Shown here: piece by piece, positions 42,309 through 55,369 of the stretch
Layout: each line of letters starts with the position of its first letter
Numbering within the stretch: position 1 is the first letter of the stretch
Origin: Hortaea werneckii
Taxonomy: Eukaryota; Ascomycota; Dothideomycetes; Mycosphaerellales; Teratosphaeriaceae
Length of the DNA: 59,821 nt
Assembly (NCBI GenBank): GCA_037044905.1
Contig: JBAOKB010000089.1
Span: 1 to 59,821, forward strand
Direction: 5' to 3'
Made by a program: the position numbers and the translations under genes
Notes under the pieces: model-generated
The model's database searches: none
What the model saw: only the letters and a program-made list of their open reading frames with translations
Told to the model about the DNA's origin: nothing

Positions 42309-44149
42309 CTACTTCTCCAGGGGCATCGCCTCATCTGGCTTCGCAGCCAGTTGCGAGTCCCGCGTACTGAGGTTGAGAAGCCACTGCGCAGCCCGAGCAT
42401 CGTTCGCATTGTACTTCTTAGTACGAACCGGAGGCGTAGCTCTGCCATGGCTGGTGTGAAAAGGGGCTTCTTCGCGACGTAGACGCTTTCTGTCTGCGGG
42501 CGACTCGGCTTGGGCGTCTGCCTCCTCTTCGTCATTGGATTTGACAATGGCGTCGCGAAATGGTCCGTCTTCCGCAGAAGCGTCCTCCGACAAGCGTCGT
42601 TTACGGGAATGACCAAGTCGGGGAGCTTCGAACGGCACTTTAGTGTCTTTCATAGCTGGGGTGGCCATATCATTGGCTCGCCAAGACGTAGTCAAACCAG
42701 AGCGAGGCTCGTTGAAGAGAGACCGTGGCACGAAGTCCATCAACGGCTCGCTCTTTGTTGGTGGTGAGTGAGTGTGGTTCCGGCCATTGATACTCGTCCA
42801 GCTGGGGCTTTGATAGAAGCTAGACTTTGGCGACAGCCCAGGCGACTCGCGCTGCATCAAACCATGGGTCTCCTGCGGCTGTGGGCCAGAATCCGAGTCA
42901 GGATCGAAAGGAGAGCCCAACTTGAAAGCTGGAGCATGAGCGGCAGTACGGAGGTACGATGGCTCCGCAACAGGTTCAGGAACGCTTCTCGGGATCTCCT
43001 GTGGGCGATGAGCGCGATCGTAATCGTCCTCCTCGCTCTTTGGGGTGACACTGCGGGTGCTCTCACCCGATAGTAGACTTTCAGCTTCAAGATGAGCACA
43101 GCGAATAACTTCACTGCTCACTTTGAAGCGGCCATAATCTGGGTGTTCGGGACGAAGGCAGTCTTTGATGAAGCTCGGTCCAAAGACGGGAGTAAGTGCC
43201 CAACGAATGGGGTAACAGAATGTCTGACAGAGAGCGCGTGCGCATGAGTAAGGCAACCAGTAGCCTTGGGCAACTATGGCTCCGCCGGTGATGGAGTGTG
43301 AAAGTTCGAAAAGGCCGTCATTTGACCTGAGAGCTTTGTTTGGCGTTGTCTATATGATAGGTCAGTATCGTTCCGTAAACTGGTCAAACGCGCGCGATGT
43401 TCACCTTAGTGAGCCCTAGAGCCTTGAAAAAGGGCGTGATGCGGACAAGTCCAATCTGGTAGTCCCACATGACGACATGCTTTTTGTTGGGCGCATTTGT
43501 GGTGCTGAATTCATAGTGAAAGACTAAGGCAAAGGTCAGAAAGCTGTGTATGGAGAACGACGAGGTAGGGCAGCATACCGTAAAAGGCATCTCGGTTTGT
43601 CTTCTCGTGGAAGTCCTTCTTGTCACTGGCATAAGGTATTCTTCTCGGAAACTCCCCAATGAGCCCGATCTTTCCGCGACCATTTGGACGAAGGTCAAAG
43701 ACATCATGTTGCTCCCACAATTCTGCTTGCTGATGTGCAGAGAGACAGATGCTGGTCTCATTGCTTTCGTATGGTGGATAGTTGACCGGCGGAGTGGTCG
43801 GCCCTTTGATGAAGACGGCTGCATCCTTGACAAGCTTCTGCGGTCTCGTTGAAGGCGTTGTTGGTGTCAAAGGGACAGGGCTTGTAGAATTCCAGGAATA
43901 TTGGGATGGAGTATAGGCTGGGGTTGGCGGTGGGCTGGGCGAGGGCTCTAGCTTCGTCCGCTCGTGCTGCTCGGGCGCCTCTTGCTTCGTTTGTTCGTTA
44001 TGATGTGAGGTGGAGGGATTGAGAAGGGAGTTGATCTTCAGCATGTTGGTACCTGCTGTTGCCACGGGCTTCGCATCGACTTTTGCGATGCGATGTTGAT
44101 CGGACTCGCTCCAGCTGGGCGAAGGAAGCGAAGTTGAAGTGGAGGACAT
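42309..44149 (-). CDS. APSES-type transcription factor, XBP1-like
   Basis: Three exons, 44149..43579, 43523..43405 and 43349..42309, give 576 residues; the introns are 55 bases each. The N-terminal 130 residues are Pro/Ser-rich. From about residue 207 to 315 runs a KilA-N/APSES-like DNA-binding domain: VVMWDYQIGLVRITPFFKAL, then SHSITGGAIVAQGYWLPY and YPIRWALTPVFGPSF. This version, with SITGGA and AQGYW, matches the XBP1-like branch rather than StuA or the Mbp1/Swi6 group, and no ankyrin repeats follow. The C-terminal half is disordered, with a bipartite basic patch (GHSRKRRLSE and DRKRLRRE) for nuclear import. XBP1-type proteins in yeast and Aspergillus act as repressors in quiescence and development; a similar role here is inference. 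The exon junctions fall inside the domain. Confidence 0.87.
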
Positions 44150-46375
44150 AGTACAGCAGCGAGATGTCTGCAACGAGAAACTCAAGTACCAAAGGTTGGA
44201 GAAGCAAGTGAGGCGACGATAAGGAGCGGTGAAAGGGACCCAAGGGCGAGGACGGTCGACGATGCCTTATAATGCAACAACGAGGCCTGACGGTCCAGTC
44301 ATTGACATCGCATATCTGACAACCAGCAACAATCAGCAGTAGCGGCACAGTAGCCAAAGAGAAGCAGGCCGCGGCCCGCATCGGCATGCAAGCCTTCAGT
44401 GCATGTCTTGCTGTTGCTTGCAGCTCAAAGGCGTCATGAGGTGACGGACCACTTAGCGCCCAAATGATAAGTCGTTTGCGCCTGCGGACGAACTGGTTCG
44501 GTGCGTGGTGAACCAGGCGCAAACGACTGGTTCGGTGCGTGGTGAACGCATTTGCGTGCTCTGACACCCCAGGGACCTGGTAGGAAGTTTGCGGTGTGGA
44601 ACAAAGCATCTCTTCCCGATGAAGCTCACCAATTGAAACGATGAGACCTACAGCCTGACAGCCTTGAAGCTGTCCAATACATGCACTTTCTGCGACGGAC
44701 ATATGAAGTGTATTTACCTTTTGGGGCCAAGATGTTAATCTTGCATCATCGAGGAAACGGCCTATCTTTGTTCCCCAGATTTGACATCCAAATGAGCTCA
44801 GGGCACAGGAGAGCAAACGGGTGATGCGTCTGAGCATCTAATGAGCAAGCACCAACGCTGCTATACGTTACAGCAAAAAGGTTTCTCGTAGCTGCAGTCA
44901 GTAATAGCGTTAATGTGCGCCCCATCTGCGGATGTCTTCCCGTAGAAACATCCAGTCTTGGCCAATGGCAATCACATATTCGATACGATCTGAGTTCAGG
45001 GGCGTAACAAGACAAAAGTGCCAGACCAGGAGAGGAGTTGACGTCTCCCAATGGCCTGGTAACATAGAGCATGGGCCTTACCAGGACTGCGGATCATCTT
45101 GTTGATTGCACAGGCTCTGTAGACCTACAGGTCGCACCATCACCTTGAGCAAACGCCTTTGTCGTGCCACATTGGATCATTGACTCTCAGCAGGAGCTCC
45201 ACGAATTGCTGTACTGACCGCCCTCGAGCGACGAGAGACATTGTAGAGGCGTATAAGTCACCTAATCGAGGTCAGCATGGATGATAACGCCATGAGATCC
45301 ACCTGCAGACTCCACGCAGGCCCAAACGGCTGTCCGCAGCTGTCATGCAGGCTCCCGCAAACCGAGCCATACGAACGAGATGGCTGCAGGAGACCAATCA
45401 AAATTTTCCGAGGTGCGGAAGTAGTAACTGCGGGAGGGTGTCGCATAGTAACCGCAGATTAAAGGCGATGCAATATCCGCAGTGTTCCACTCAGGGGACT
45501 CGACGATAGCCGAGCTCTATCAAAATGAGCATGAGTGGTGGACACTGACTTGCTGTCCATTGCATGCACTCATGAACCATGTCATCATGCATCTGAGTGT
45601 TCGTGCGCTAGAGCGGCATCGTAGTTTCGGGTAGGTGCCACCGCCTTTCACGGACGCATAGCCCTCCTTCGATCACCGCGAAAGCAGACAAAGAAGTCGT
45701 CGGCGCCCAACGAGCTAGCAATGGACTTCGTCGGTCGCCTGCCGAGCCGACCGACGACCAAGCAGGCTACTGAGCGTTCCGACTAGGTCCAGAAACAGTG
45801 TCACGTTGACCACTCCAAATAATCAGTAAGTCATGGGTCCAGATGGAGGATGATTTCTGCCGGCTGCAGGGCCCGTCGTGTAAGGCATCCGGCGCGTTTT
45901 GGTAAGCTTAGGTCCAGTTTCACAACTCTCCGCATGCCTGTACGCCCAAGCTGTCAATCCTTTCGTCGCAGACCTCGTGACGTGAGATTGCGCGCATACT
46001 CGCAGCGAGGAGACAGTGCAGCTTGGCTGTCTGTCCTCAGACTGGCAGGTCATGGTAGGTGCCTAAGGCGGTCTGCACGACCTCCCGTCCAGGCTGTCTG
46101 CTTCCGGGTGAGAATCAGTCCAGAACATTCTGTGATTCTAAAGATGCTAGGTCAGATCAAAGTTGCGCTCAAAATCAACGAGCAGATTGATCAACATGAG
46201 AAGGAAGTTCTAATGAAGTGCTGGTCCTTCATTCCTGCGGGCCACTTGAAATGCCCTCGAGTCGTTTGCTGACAAAGATTGTGGAGACATGAGTCACGCG
46301 ATGATTAGCCTCGCATGTGAAGATCCCCAATTTCCGATCAGTTGCAACATCAACTCCTCACTATAAAATACAAAC
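44150..46375. other. Long intergenic region upstream of the APSES gene
   Basis: This 2.2-kb region is divergent between the APSES gene (-) and snu23 (+). Small open frames (for example 45850..46272) match nothing I know. A nested repeat at 44471..44547 is listed next. Long upstream regions are common for fungal developmental regulators. Confidence 0.55.
44471..44547. repeat. Nested inverted repeat with tandem 22-base copies
   Basis: A perfect 14-base inverted repeat has arms GTCGTTTGCGCCTG (44471..44484) and its complement (44514..44527). Inside lies a second stem, CTGGTTC at 44493..44499 and GAACCAG at 44510..44516. A 22-base element starting ACTGGTTCGGTG occurs twice, at 44492..44513 and 44526..44547, 34 bases apart. 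The structure sits about 320 to 400 bases upstream of the APSES start codon. Confidence 0.85.
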
Positions 46376-47017
46376 ATGGCCGACCGCAAAGCTGGTGCGT
46401 ACGGCACCAACACTGGAGGCGATACTGCCTTCCGTCGCACCTGGGATCGCGACGAATATGCTGCCAAAGCGGCCGACCGCGATGCGAAAATCAAAGAGGA
46501 AGGCAAAGCACGCCATGAAGCCGCTTTAGCAGGGAAGAAGTATACGCGTCGCGCTTCAACACCCGAAGATGCAAAGGAGACTGAGGCGAGGAAGGGGAGG
46601 CTCGATGTCACGAACATGGTTGGCAAGCAGACGATCTCGGCAGGTACGGGCACAGGCAAGAGAGGGAAAAGTGCAGGTTTCTACTGTGAGGCTTGCGATC
46701 TCACGTTCAAAGACAATCTGCAATACCTGGACCATCTCAATTCGAAGCAGCATCTGGTTGCTACTGGGGAGTCGGGGGAGGTGAAGAGGGCGACGCTTGA
46801 GGACGTTAAGGAGCGGTTCGAGTGGTTGAAGAGGAAGCGGGATGAAGAGAAGAAGAATGAAGTTGTGGATCTTGGATCCAGAATTGAGAATGCGAGAGAT
46901 AAGGATGAAAGGGAAAGAGAGGAGAAGAGGCGGAAGAGGAATGAGAAGCGAAGGAAGACGAAAGATGGGGCGGGAGTGCAAGACATCAAGGTCGAGAATG
47001 ACGGTGTAATTTGTTAA
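46376..47017 (+). CDS. snu23: U4/U6.U5 tri-snRNP protein SNU23 (ZMAT2)
   Basis: This single-exon gene encodes 213 residues of the SNU23/ZMAT2 family, a component of the spliceosomal tri-snRNP and B complex acting near the 5' splice site. The N-terminus AFRRTWDRDEYAAKAADR is the family signature. A U1/matrin-type zinc finger follows: Cys104, Cys107, His120 and His126 (FYCEACDLTF...DHLNSKQH). After it come ERFEWLKRKRDEEK and a basic C-terminal helix rich in Arg, Lys and Glu. Length and order fit the family. A TATAAAA at 46361 lies only 15 bases before the ATG, so either the leader is very short or that element is not used as a TATA box. Confidence 0.94.
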   Translation: MADRKAGAYGTNTGGDTAFRRTWDRDEYAAKAADRDAKIKEEGKARHEAALAGKKYTRRASTPEDAKETEARKGRLDVTNMVGKQTISAGTGTGKRGKSAGFYCEACDLTFKDNLQYLDHLNSKQHLVATGESGEVKRATLEDVKERFEWLKRKRDEEKKNEVVDLGSRIENARDKDEREREEKRRKRNEKRRKTKDGAGVQDIKVENDGVIC

Positions 47018-47715
47018 AGTGATGTGGAAGGGGCCGATCAAAGCGTGCTAACAAGAAAAAGTGATCGAGCTTGATCGAGCTGTCCAGTGCACACGATGGC
47101 TATGGATGCCATGCGATTTTAGCGCGGCGTTGGTGGCAAACTGGGAACCGACTGGAGTATGTCAAAAATTGATTTGTTTTACATTGGAGGTCTTGCATGA
47201 ACATAAACTGGTCGTCAATAATGCATCATGTCAACCGATTGAATTTCAAAAGGTATAGCGTTGAGAAGTCAGGAGCTTCGATGCCTTCACATGCTGCTCC
47301 TTGCATCACATCAATACCAATCGAATCGTGCCAAGCACATGGCGATCGCTTGCAACAGTAAGAATATCTCACCTTCGAACTGGTTGTATGTAATGCGGCA
47401 GTCTGCGAATTTATATTTTGGGTTCCGTGAATGCATTTCTCACGTGAAAGGCATCTCGGCTCACTTGCCGAGCCCTAGAACCCTCTTTTGTCGCGTCCAC
47501 CGCGGAAGTGCGGCCGCGCTTCGCAGTAAACAAACCACAGGCACTCGAGGAGCAACACTGCTTTGAACGTCAACAACCACCAGCTCCACGGGTGGTACGC
47601 TCGTTTTGCTTTGAAATACTAACGAATCGCACACTGATGACAACACCGTTCAGTCACTCTTTACAGAAGTAACTGAAGCCAGGCCCGGGGAAGCGCAAAG
47701 GTTCACTCGCGCAAG
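47018..47715. other. Intergenic region upstream of topoisomerase II
   Basis: This holds the snu23 3' end and the top2 promoter, both on the plus strand. No gene or repeat is seen. Confidence 0.6.
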
Positions 47716-50700
47716 ATGTCTTCCGATGGGTCTGCATTCGAAATGGATGCCAGCAGCGACTTTGAGCCGGTGCCGAAGGCGGTATGGTCATCAGTCGATA
47801 TCTGTGTTTGAAAGACATCTGACAGGTCACAGAAAGCCAAAGCGCCCGCAAAAGCGCCCGCGAAAAAGGCAGCTCCAAAGCCAAAGGCCGCCCCAAAGCA
47901 GACTACACTGAAGATGTCGAAAGCGGCAGCACAACCTAAGAAGCGCGCCAAACCAGACTCCGACGACGAGAATGAAGATGAAGACGCCGCGCAGAATGAC
48001 GACTCGCTGCTCTCCAACACCCCACCTTCTGCGAAGAAGCAGAAGAAGGCGCCGGCGCCGAAGAAGGCTGCGAACAAACCTTTAACTGAGGTTCAGAACG
48101 AAAGTTTCAATTTTGATGGTGCAGCGGACGACATCGAGATCGAGGAGAAGCCCATTTCTAAACCCGGAGCGAAGAAGAAGGGCGCTGGATCTTCAGAACA
48201 GTACCAGAAGCTCACACAGCTCGAGCACATTCTGAAGCGTCCAGACACATATATCGGCTCCGTGGAGCGCACTACCGAGCAACTATGGGTCTACAATTCT
48301 GAGACGGAGTGCATGGAGAATCGCAAAGTCAGCTTCGTACCCGGTCTTTACAAGATCTTCGATGAGATTCTGGTCAACGCAGCAGACAACAAGCAGAGGG
48401 ACAAGAACATGAATGAAATGCGGGTATGGGTCGATCGTGAGAAGGGCGTCATAGCAGTCAAAAACAACGGCCGCGGTATACCGATTGAGATGCATGACAA
48501 GGAGGGCATCTACATTCCCGAGATGATCTTTGGGCACTTGCTCACCTCCTCAAACTACGATGACGACGAGGCCAAGGTCACGGGTGGTCGCAACGGATAC
48601 GGTGCGAAGCTAACCAACATCTACTCCACCCAATTCCAGCTTGAAACAGTCGACTCGAAAAGCAAGAAAAAGTACAAGCAGACCTGGAAGAACAACATGG
48701 GAGTCATGCAGCCTGCTAAGATCGAGCCAATGAAGGGGTCAGAAGATTACACACTTATCACCTTCATGCCTGATTTCAAGAAGTTCGGTATGGAAAAGAT
48801 GGACGACGACTTTGAGGCGCTTGTCAAAAGGCGTGTCTACGACATGGCGGGAACGTGTCAAGGTGTCAAGGTCTATTTGAACAACCAGAGGATCAAGATC
48901 AACAAGTTCAAGCAATACATGGAGATGTACACCAAGGCCATCAAGACTGAGAATCTCGAGAACGATGGCAAGGCACCAGAACAGGTCATCTTGACGGACA
49001 ATCCGCATGAGCGCTGGGAGATCGGATTCGCAGTCTCGGACGGTTCATTCCAACAAGTATCCTTCGTCAACTCCATCGCCACCACGTCTGGAGGTACTCA
49101 CGTAAACTTCATTGCGGACCAGATCTGCGACAAGCTTGAGGAGATTGTGAACAAGAAGAACAAGGGTGGTGTCAAGCTGAAGAAGGCTCAGATTCGGAAC
49201 CATATCTTCCTTTTCGTCAACTGCTTGATTGTGAATCCAGCCTTCACATCTCAAACCAAAGAGCAACTTACGACGAAGGCCAGTCAGTTTGGCAGCAAGC
49301 CGACAGTGAGTGAGAAGTTCCTGAAGGACATTGCGAAGACTGAGGCTGTCAACAACATTTTGCATTTCGCTCAGCAGAAGGCCGACAAAGTGCTGGCGAA
49401 GTCCGACGGCAACCGTCGGCAGCGGATGAACAACTCCAAGCTTACTGACGCAAACAAGGCGGGAACTAAAGACGGATACAAGTGCACTCTGATCCTGACT
49501 GAAGGTGATTCAGCCTCCTTGCTTGCGCTTGCTGGACGTGCTGTCGTGGATCCGGACCTTTTCGGTGTCTTCCCTCTTCGTGGTAAAATGCTCAATGTGC
49601 GCGATGCTTCCGTCGACCAAATTTCGAAGAATCAAGAAATTCAGAACATCAAGAAGTTCATGGGTCTGCAGCACAAGAAGGATTACACTGATGCGAAGTC
49701 ACTCCGCTACGGACATCTAATGATCATGACGGATCAAGATCACGATGGCTCACATATCAAGGGTCTCCTCATCAACTTCCTGCAGGTGCAGTTTCCTTCT
49801 TTACTTAAGATGCCTGGGTTTCTTCTGGAGTTCATCACACCTATCGTCAAGGTCTGGAAAGGCGATCCAAGGAATCCAAAGGCCAAGCGTGACTTCTTCA
49901 CAATGCCTGAGTACGAGGCCTGGAAGGAGGAGCCTGGACATCAAAAGGGCTGGGATCACAAGTACTACAAGGGATTGGGTACTTCGGACACCCGCGACGC
50001 TCAAATCTATTTCGCCGATCTCGACAAGCACTTGAAGAAGTTCCACAGAATACAGGATGGCGAGCCTGAACTTTTGGAGTTGGCATTCTCAAAAAAGAAG
50101 GCGGATGCTCGTAAGCAATGGCTTGGAGAGTTCGTTCCGGGAACCTACCTCGACATGTCTGGCACCGACGAGATCACGTACAACGACTTCATCAACAAGG
50201 AGCTAATTCTGTTCTCTATGGCAGACAATCAGCGTTCTATTCCCAGCGTGATCGATGGGTTCAAGCCTGGTCAGCGCAAGGTACTCTACACTTGCTTCCG
50301 ACGCAACTTGAAGAAGGATGTCAAGGTCGTGGAGCTGGCTGGTTCAGTATCGGGTCTCACAGCTTATGCGTACGGCGATAAGTCGCTCCAAGACACCATT
50401 GTCGGTCTGGCGCAAAACTTCGTGGGCAGTAACAACATCAACTGTCTTGAGCCATCGGGTAACTTTGGCTCGCGTCTGCAAGGTGGACAGGATGCTGCTA
50501 GCGCTCGTTACATCTACACGAGGCTCTCACCCTTTGCGAGGAGGGTCTTTCACCAGTATGATGAGCCGCTGCTGACGTACAATACGGATGATGGAAAGAC
50601 GATCGAACCTGAAATGTATATGCCCATTGTCCCGATGATTCTAATCAACGGCGCAGATGGTATTGGAACGGGCTGGTCTACAAGCATTCCGAACTACAAG

Positions 50701-53013
50701 CCAGAGGATGTTATTGACAACCTTAAGCGCCGTATGGATGACCCCGAGGGCAGAGGCAAGGATGCCATGGAGCCAATGACCCCGTGGTTCCGTGGTTGGA
50801 CGGGAGAGGTCGAGCGGACCCGAGAGGACCAATTCAAATTCACGGGTACTTTGTCTATCACTGGCGACAACCAGGTCGAGATCACCGAGCTGCCTGTCCG
50901 CATGTGGACTCAAGATTTCAAGGACAAGCTGGAAGACATCATCAAGGCTGAGAAGTTGCCTTCCTTCATCAAGGACTACACTGAGTACAACACGCCCGAG
51001 AAGGTGCATTTCATCGTCAAGATGGAAGAGAAGAAGATGTCCGATTCCGAAGCTGCGCTGGTCGAGCTCTTCAAGCTGAACAAGCCCATGGCAACCTCAA
51101 ACTTGGTTGCTTTCGACGCTCAGGGCCGCATCCACAAGTACGCAACACCCTTGGACATCATGGAGGAATTCTACCAGGTCCGTCTTAAGATGTATCAGAA
51201 GCGCAAGCAACACATGCTCGGTGAGATGGAAAAGGACCTGGCAAAGATGACAAACCAGGCTCGCTTTGTGCAAATGATCATCGACGGCAAGCTATCGGTG
51301 TCCAAGAAGAAGAAGGCCGTCCTTGTGGGCGAGCTGAGGAAGCTCGGGTTCCGTGCCTTCTCCAAGGTCATCGATGCTCAGAAGGAGGGTGAATTTGAAA
51401 AGGTCGTCGAACAGGATGATGAAGATGAGTCCGACGACGCTGAGACTGCGGCTGGTGCGAGCGACTTCGATTATCTTCTCGGAATGGCCATTTGGAGTTT
51501 GACTCAAGAGCGCGTCGAAAAGCTCAAGAGGCAGATTGGTGACAAGGAGGATGAGATCAGCGCTCTGACGTCCAAATCCGCAACCGACCTCTGGAAAGCG
51601 GATCTAGATCTCCTCGTAGAGGAATGGAATCGCCAGCTCGAGGAGGAGGCCAAGCGTGAGAAGAAGACGCGCGCCAAGGGCCGTAGGGCTTCCGCTAAGC
51701 TTGGTTATGGGGCTAAGGGCGGTGGCAAGAAGAGGAAGAATGATGACAGCGACGCTTTCTCTGACTCTGACTTTGAGGTTTCGAAGAAGCCCAAGGCGGC
51801 GGCTAAGCCGAAGGGTAGCGCTCTCCTTGCCAACTTGAAGGGGGAGAGCAAGCCTGCTGGTTTGTATCCGGTGGTGAATGGTGTAGAACAGAAGCCAGTC
51901 GTCAAGCCGGCCGATCAGCAGATGACACTGGATGGCGCGGTAGAGCCCAAAGCCGCTCCCAAGTCGACTGCTGCTGCAGGGCTCAAGAAGATGACTGTCA
52001 AGGAGGAGAAGCCTGCTCCAGCTGTGAAGAAGGTCGCAAAGAAGCAAGATAGTGACGAGGACATGGATGATGAAGACGTTTTTGCGGCTGTGGCGGAGGA
52101 GGCAGCGACCAAGCCGGCCAGGGCTGGTGCGAGTAGGAAGCCTGCGCCGAAGAAGCCCAGCATGTCAGACGATGACGATGAACTTCTCGCGGATGATGAG
52201 CCTGCTGCTAAGCCTTCGTCGAAGCCTGCTGCACCTGCAGGCAGAGCAGGGCGTGCAGCAGCGCAGAAAGCGAAGAAGTACACCGTCGACTCCGATGAAG
52301 ATGAGTCTGATGCTGGCGAAGCGCCTCTCGAAGACGTCAGCGCCATGGTAAAGGGCATTGGCAACAACAGCACTCAAGATGGCGCTACCCGTCTCTTCCA
52401 CCCACCCTCTGCCTCTCGTCCTTCAAGCACCCAGGGCCCAAAGGGTAGACCGGCAACAAAGAAGCAAGCCATCACTGTGGACTCAGACATCTCCGATGAC
52501 GAGACCGACTGGGCTGCGCTAGCCCAAGGCTCGCCTCAGAAGGCATCCAAGCACAACCCAATGTCCGACGAAGATGACGACTTCATGGAGATTGATCAGG
52601 CGCCACCTGCGAAGCCTGCCCCTTCAAAAGCTGCACCGAAGCCAAAGGCCGCCCCGAAGGCCAAGGAGCCGACCCTAAAGCAGAAGAAGGCCGCAGCCGC
52701 CCCAGCACCGGCTCCTAAGCCCCTGTCACCTGCGGCGAAGGCATACGCCGCGAAGCAAGCCAAAGCTGGCGCCTCGAAAGCGGCCCCAAAGAAGAAAGCC
52801 GTAGAATCGGACAATGAGGATGATGACGAGCTGGTCAACAAATTGCTCAGCGACGATGAGGAGGAAGAGAGTCCTCCCAAGCCAGCTGCTCGTCCTTCGA
52901 GACGTGCGGCTGCGTCGAAGCCGAAGAGCAAGTACACTTTCGATGATAGCTTTGATCAGGATGAGGAGGATGAGGAGAGCGAGGCGGACTTTGACGAGGA
53001 CGATGATGATTAG
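47716..53013 (+). CDS. top2: DNA topoisomerase II
   Basis: Exon 1 (47716..47781) encodes MSSDGSAFEMDASSDFEPVP and two more residues. It joins in phase 0 across a 51-base intron to 47833..53013, giving 1748 residues. The enzyme relaxes and untangles DNA by passing one duplex through a transient double-strand break. The GHKL ATPase domain shows Glu200 in EILVNAADNK and GGRNGYGAKLTN. The TOPRIM metal site is Glu579 (LTEGDSASLL) and Asp656/658/660 (MTDQDHDGSH). The cleavage core has the active-site Tyr917 in RYIYTRLSP. The C-terminal 450 residues are disordered, with alternating Lys/Ala/Pro and acidic blocks and VDSDEDE-type sites likely to be CK2 targets. The short first exon is easily missed; starting at the internal Met at 47914 would drop 49 residues that resemble other fungal TOP2 N-termini. 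Confidence 0.96.
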
Positions 53014-53358
53014 ATGGGTCTCTTGGATGGGGTTCGTGGTGGCTGATTCATTTCGTATTTCGTAGCTCTTAAGTCTCTGGGAGATTGGGCTTCCTTCATT
53101 AGCTAGTATGGCGTTTCATTGAATGCTCGTCAGGCTCGGGTGGTTGAGGGCTTTGTGTATGAGTAGATCACGAAAGTTCAAGATCATTTTGCTGAGCTAG
53201 CTATTGTTTTCCAAACACCGTCATTTCATTATGACACGCGATCGACGGCCGTGACAGTCGGTTATGAACAGCAGAATCATGCCTTCATGCGAGCCTCTTA
53301 CGCACAAACGATAGTCGTGCGGTTTACAGACTCACCAACACACCCACCTAGCTAATAA
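53014..53358. other. Short intergenic region between convergent genes
   Basis: 3' flanks of top2 (+) and the glutathione S-transferase gene (-). Nothing else is seen. Confidence 0.6.
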
Positions 53359-54197
53359 CTACTTCTTCGCCATCATCTGCTGGACCTTAGTTTTAGTCCC
53401 CTGCACCACAGCCGGTTCATCATAAATCTTCAAGACACTATCCTTCTCCGCCATAGCCTTGCTCCAGCGCGAGAAATGCGGCAGCTTATCAAGGGCCTCC
53501 AAGAAACTAGTCGGCAGCAACTCGCCATCCTTAGCCAGACTCCGCCATCTGATAACAAATGGAGCCGTCATGACTTCCGCAAAAGTCAGTTCTTTACTCC
53601 CACCAAAGAAAGGCGCGGCATCTGAAAGCAGCGGCTCGATCTCCTTCTCGATCGCCGCCGCCCATTCCTTGCACTTGGCGTCTCGCTCTTCACCCGAGGC
53701 GCGCATGGCCGCGAACTGGTAGCTTGATATCTTGGTTGAGAACCTGGCATACGCGAAATTAGAATGGAAAGCACAACGACAAGGTCTCTTCCGAGGGATA
53801 CATACGTATCGACGAAGAAATCGATCTTTGCTCTCCTCAGAGCACTCCATGGCGTCTCCTTGCTCGCTGGTAGCAAGTGGCTGGGGAAGCTGTCACACAG
53901 GAATCGGGCCACGATGCCACTCTCGTAGAGGATTTCCTCGTCGACGACGCCAGGCACCGAGTACTTGATGGCGGGGACGAGACCGCGAGGGTTGATGTCT
54001 AGATACCATTGCGGGCGGGGTGTGTCGAGGTCGATGATGATTTCCTCGAAGGGTAGGTTGAGCTCGTTCAATGCAATGTGTGCCCGATGAGCGAAGGGGC
54101 AGCGATGGTTTGTGTAGAGCGTGATGTGAGGGTGGAGGTTGTGGGTGGTGTGGCCATTGGTGGCGGCTTTGCCATCCATTGCTCCGTTTGTAGCCAT
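53359..54197 (-). CDS. Glutathione S-transferase (omega/GTO-like)
   Basis: Exons 54197..53806 and 53743..53359 join across a 62-base intron (gtatgt...gccag, phase 2), giving 258 residues. The thioredoxin-fold N-terminal domain begins near residue 24 (HITLYTNHRCPFAHRAHIAL). Cys33 in CPF suggests an omega-like active site that forms mixed disulfides with glutathione. RGLVPAI contains the cis-Pro at residue 75, and the ES pair at 92/93 binds the glutamyl part of glutathione. The second, all-helical domain follows the splice junction. The C-terminus ends in KVQQMMAKK. There is no organelle signal; a cytosolic role in thiol repair or detoxification is likely but unproven. Confidence 0.91.
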
Positions 54198-55369
54198 AGT
54201 ATTTTACAAACTCAGGTTTCAGTGTCCGGAACAAATAGGATTCGGTGAAGAAATTGTTCGGATCTTTCAGGTGCGCCCACAATCTTTTAATGTTACAAGC
54301 AATGAGGAAGTTCATGAGACGGAGCAACTATATATCTATCCCGCCGGCAATGTCACACGCTGCACTCGATGGATTCAAGCTTGATGCTTGGTAATCAGGC
54401 GGATCGGCCAATCACAGTGTTTCGAGCAGCCTGACAGCATCCTGCGTCTTTTTCAATTCATCGTTATTCCATCATGTGAGCTGTGTTCGCAGGCCGGTCT
54501 ATGAAATCGCAGCGACGATGCCACTTCCGTATCATGAAGCAAGTGAGCAGATAGCGTTCTAGGTTGCTCAAAGTCTGCCTGCACAAGCACTAGAGCGTTG
54601 GCCAGATGCAGATGCCGATCTGTGCCCCGGTCGTGCGGCGATGATGCACGACACACCTGTGGTGTTCCCCTGGCGGTGTTCACCACTCGCCAAGGACAGT
54701 CGCAGAACCCTCAATTGGCAGGTCAACTTCTTCGTGTGTTCGTCTAGACAAGGGGCTGGCCGCCCCCTGGAAACGGAACATTCGGCTACGCAGTGGGTTG
54801 AGCAATAAGTTGGACGTCTCTATGCATCGGTTGGCCAAGCTAAAAAGTGCAGAGTAAAGCGAGGAGGTTGGACGATATACCTTAACTTGCAATGTAATAC
54901 AGTAGGACACTTCCCAAGCTTCCACTACTTGAAGCCGAGGGCCCGACAAGATTTTCGGCGCCTCGTTCGCTGTGCTTCATGCAGGGAAATCTACGCTCCG
55001 TCCCGTCCTATCCCCCTATACAAACGCGCACTATCGCGTTGGTGAGCACCGCCGAATCACACGCGTGTACGCAGGTACCTTGCATATTTCTACACGACCA
55101 TCGAAGTCAAACTACAAGACTTCACCCGCATCGCGCTAGAAGCTAGTATGCAGGTGTGCGGGATGCCACCAGCCCGTCACCAGACACTGCCACTCGGGTG
55201 AGAGACGAGTGCTCCTTTGTCTTGCATCTTGAAGCCGAATGATCGGACCTCCTGGTGACCGGCTCAACGGCTGGATGGTCGTTCATGTGGCTGTAGACGA
55301 CTGCCTATATCTTCGGTCTGTCGCACACCTTTTTTGTAAGTCATCGTACGCTGTTGCTGATCGACAAAA
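54198..55369. other. Divergent intergenic region
   Basis: Promoter space between the transferase (-) and the GH30 gene (+). No gene or RNA is supported. Confidence 0.55.

Noticed and set aside
45850..46272. 140-codon frame upstream of snu23
   Set aside because: No domain, poor codon use and many rare codons; best left as intergenic.
46361..46367. TATA box for snu23
   Set aside because: TATAAAA is only 15 bases before the ATG, too close for a normal core promoter with a leader.
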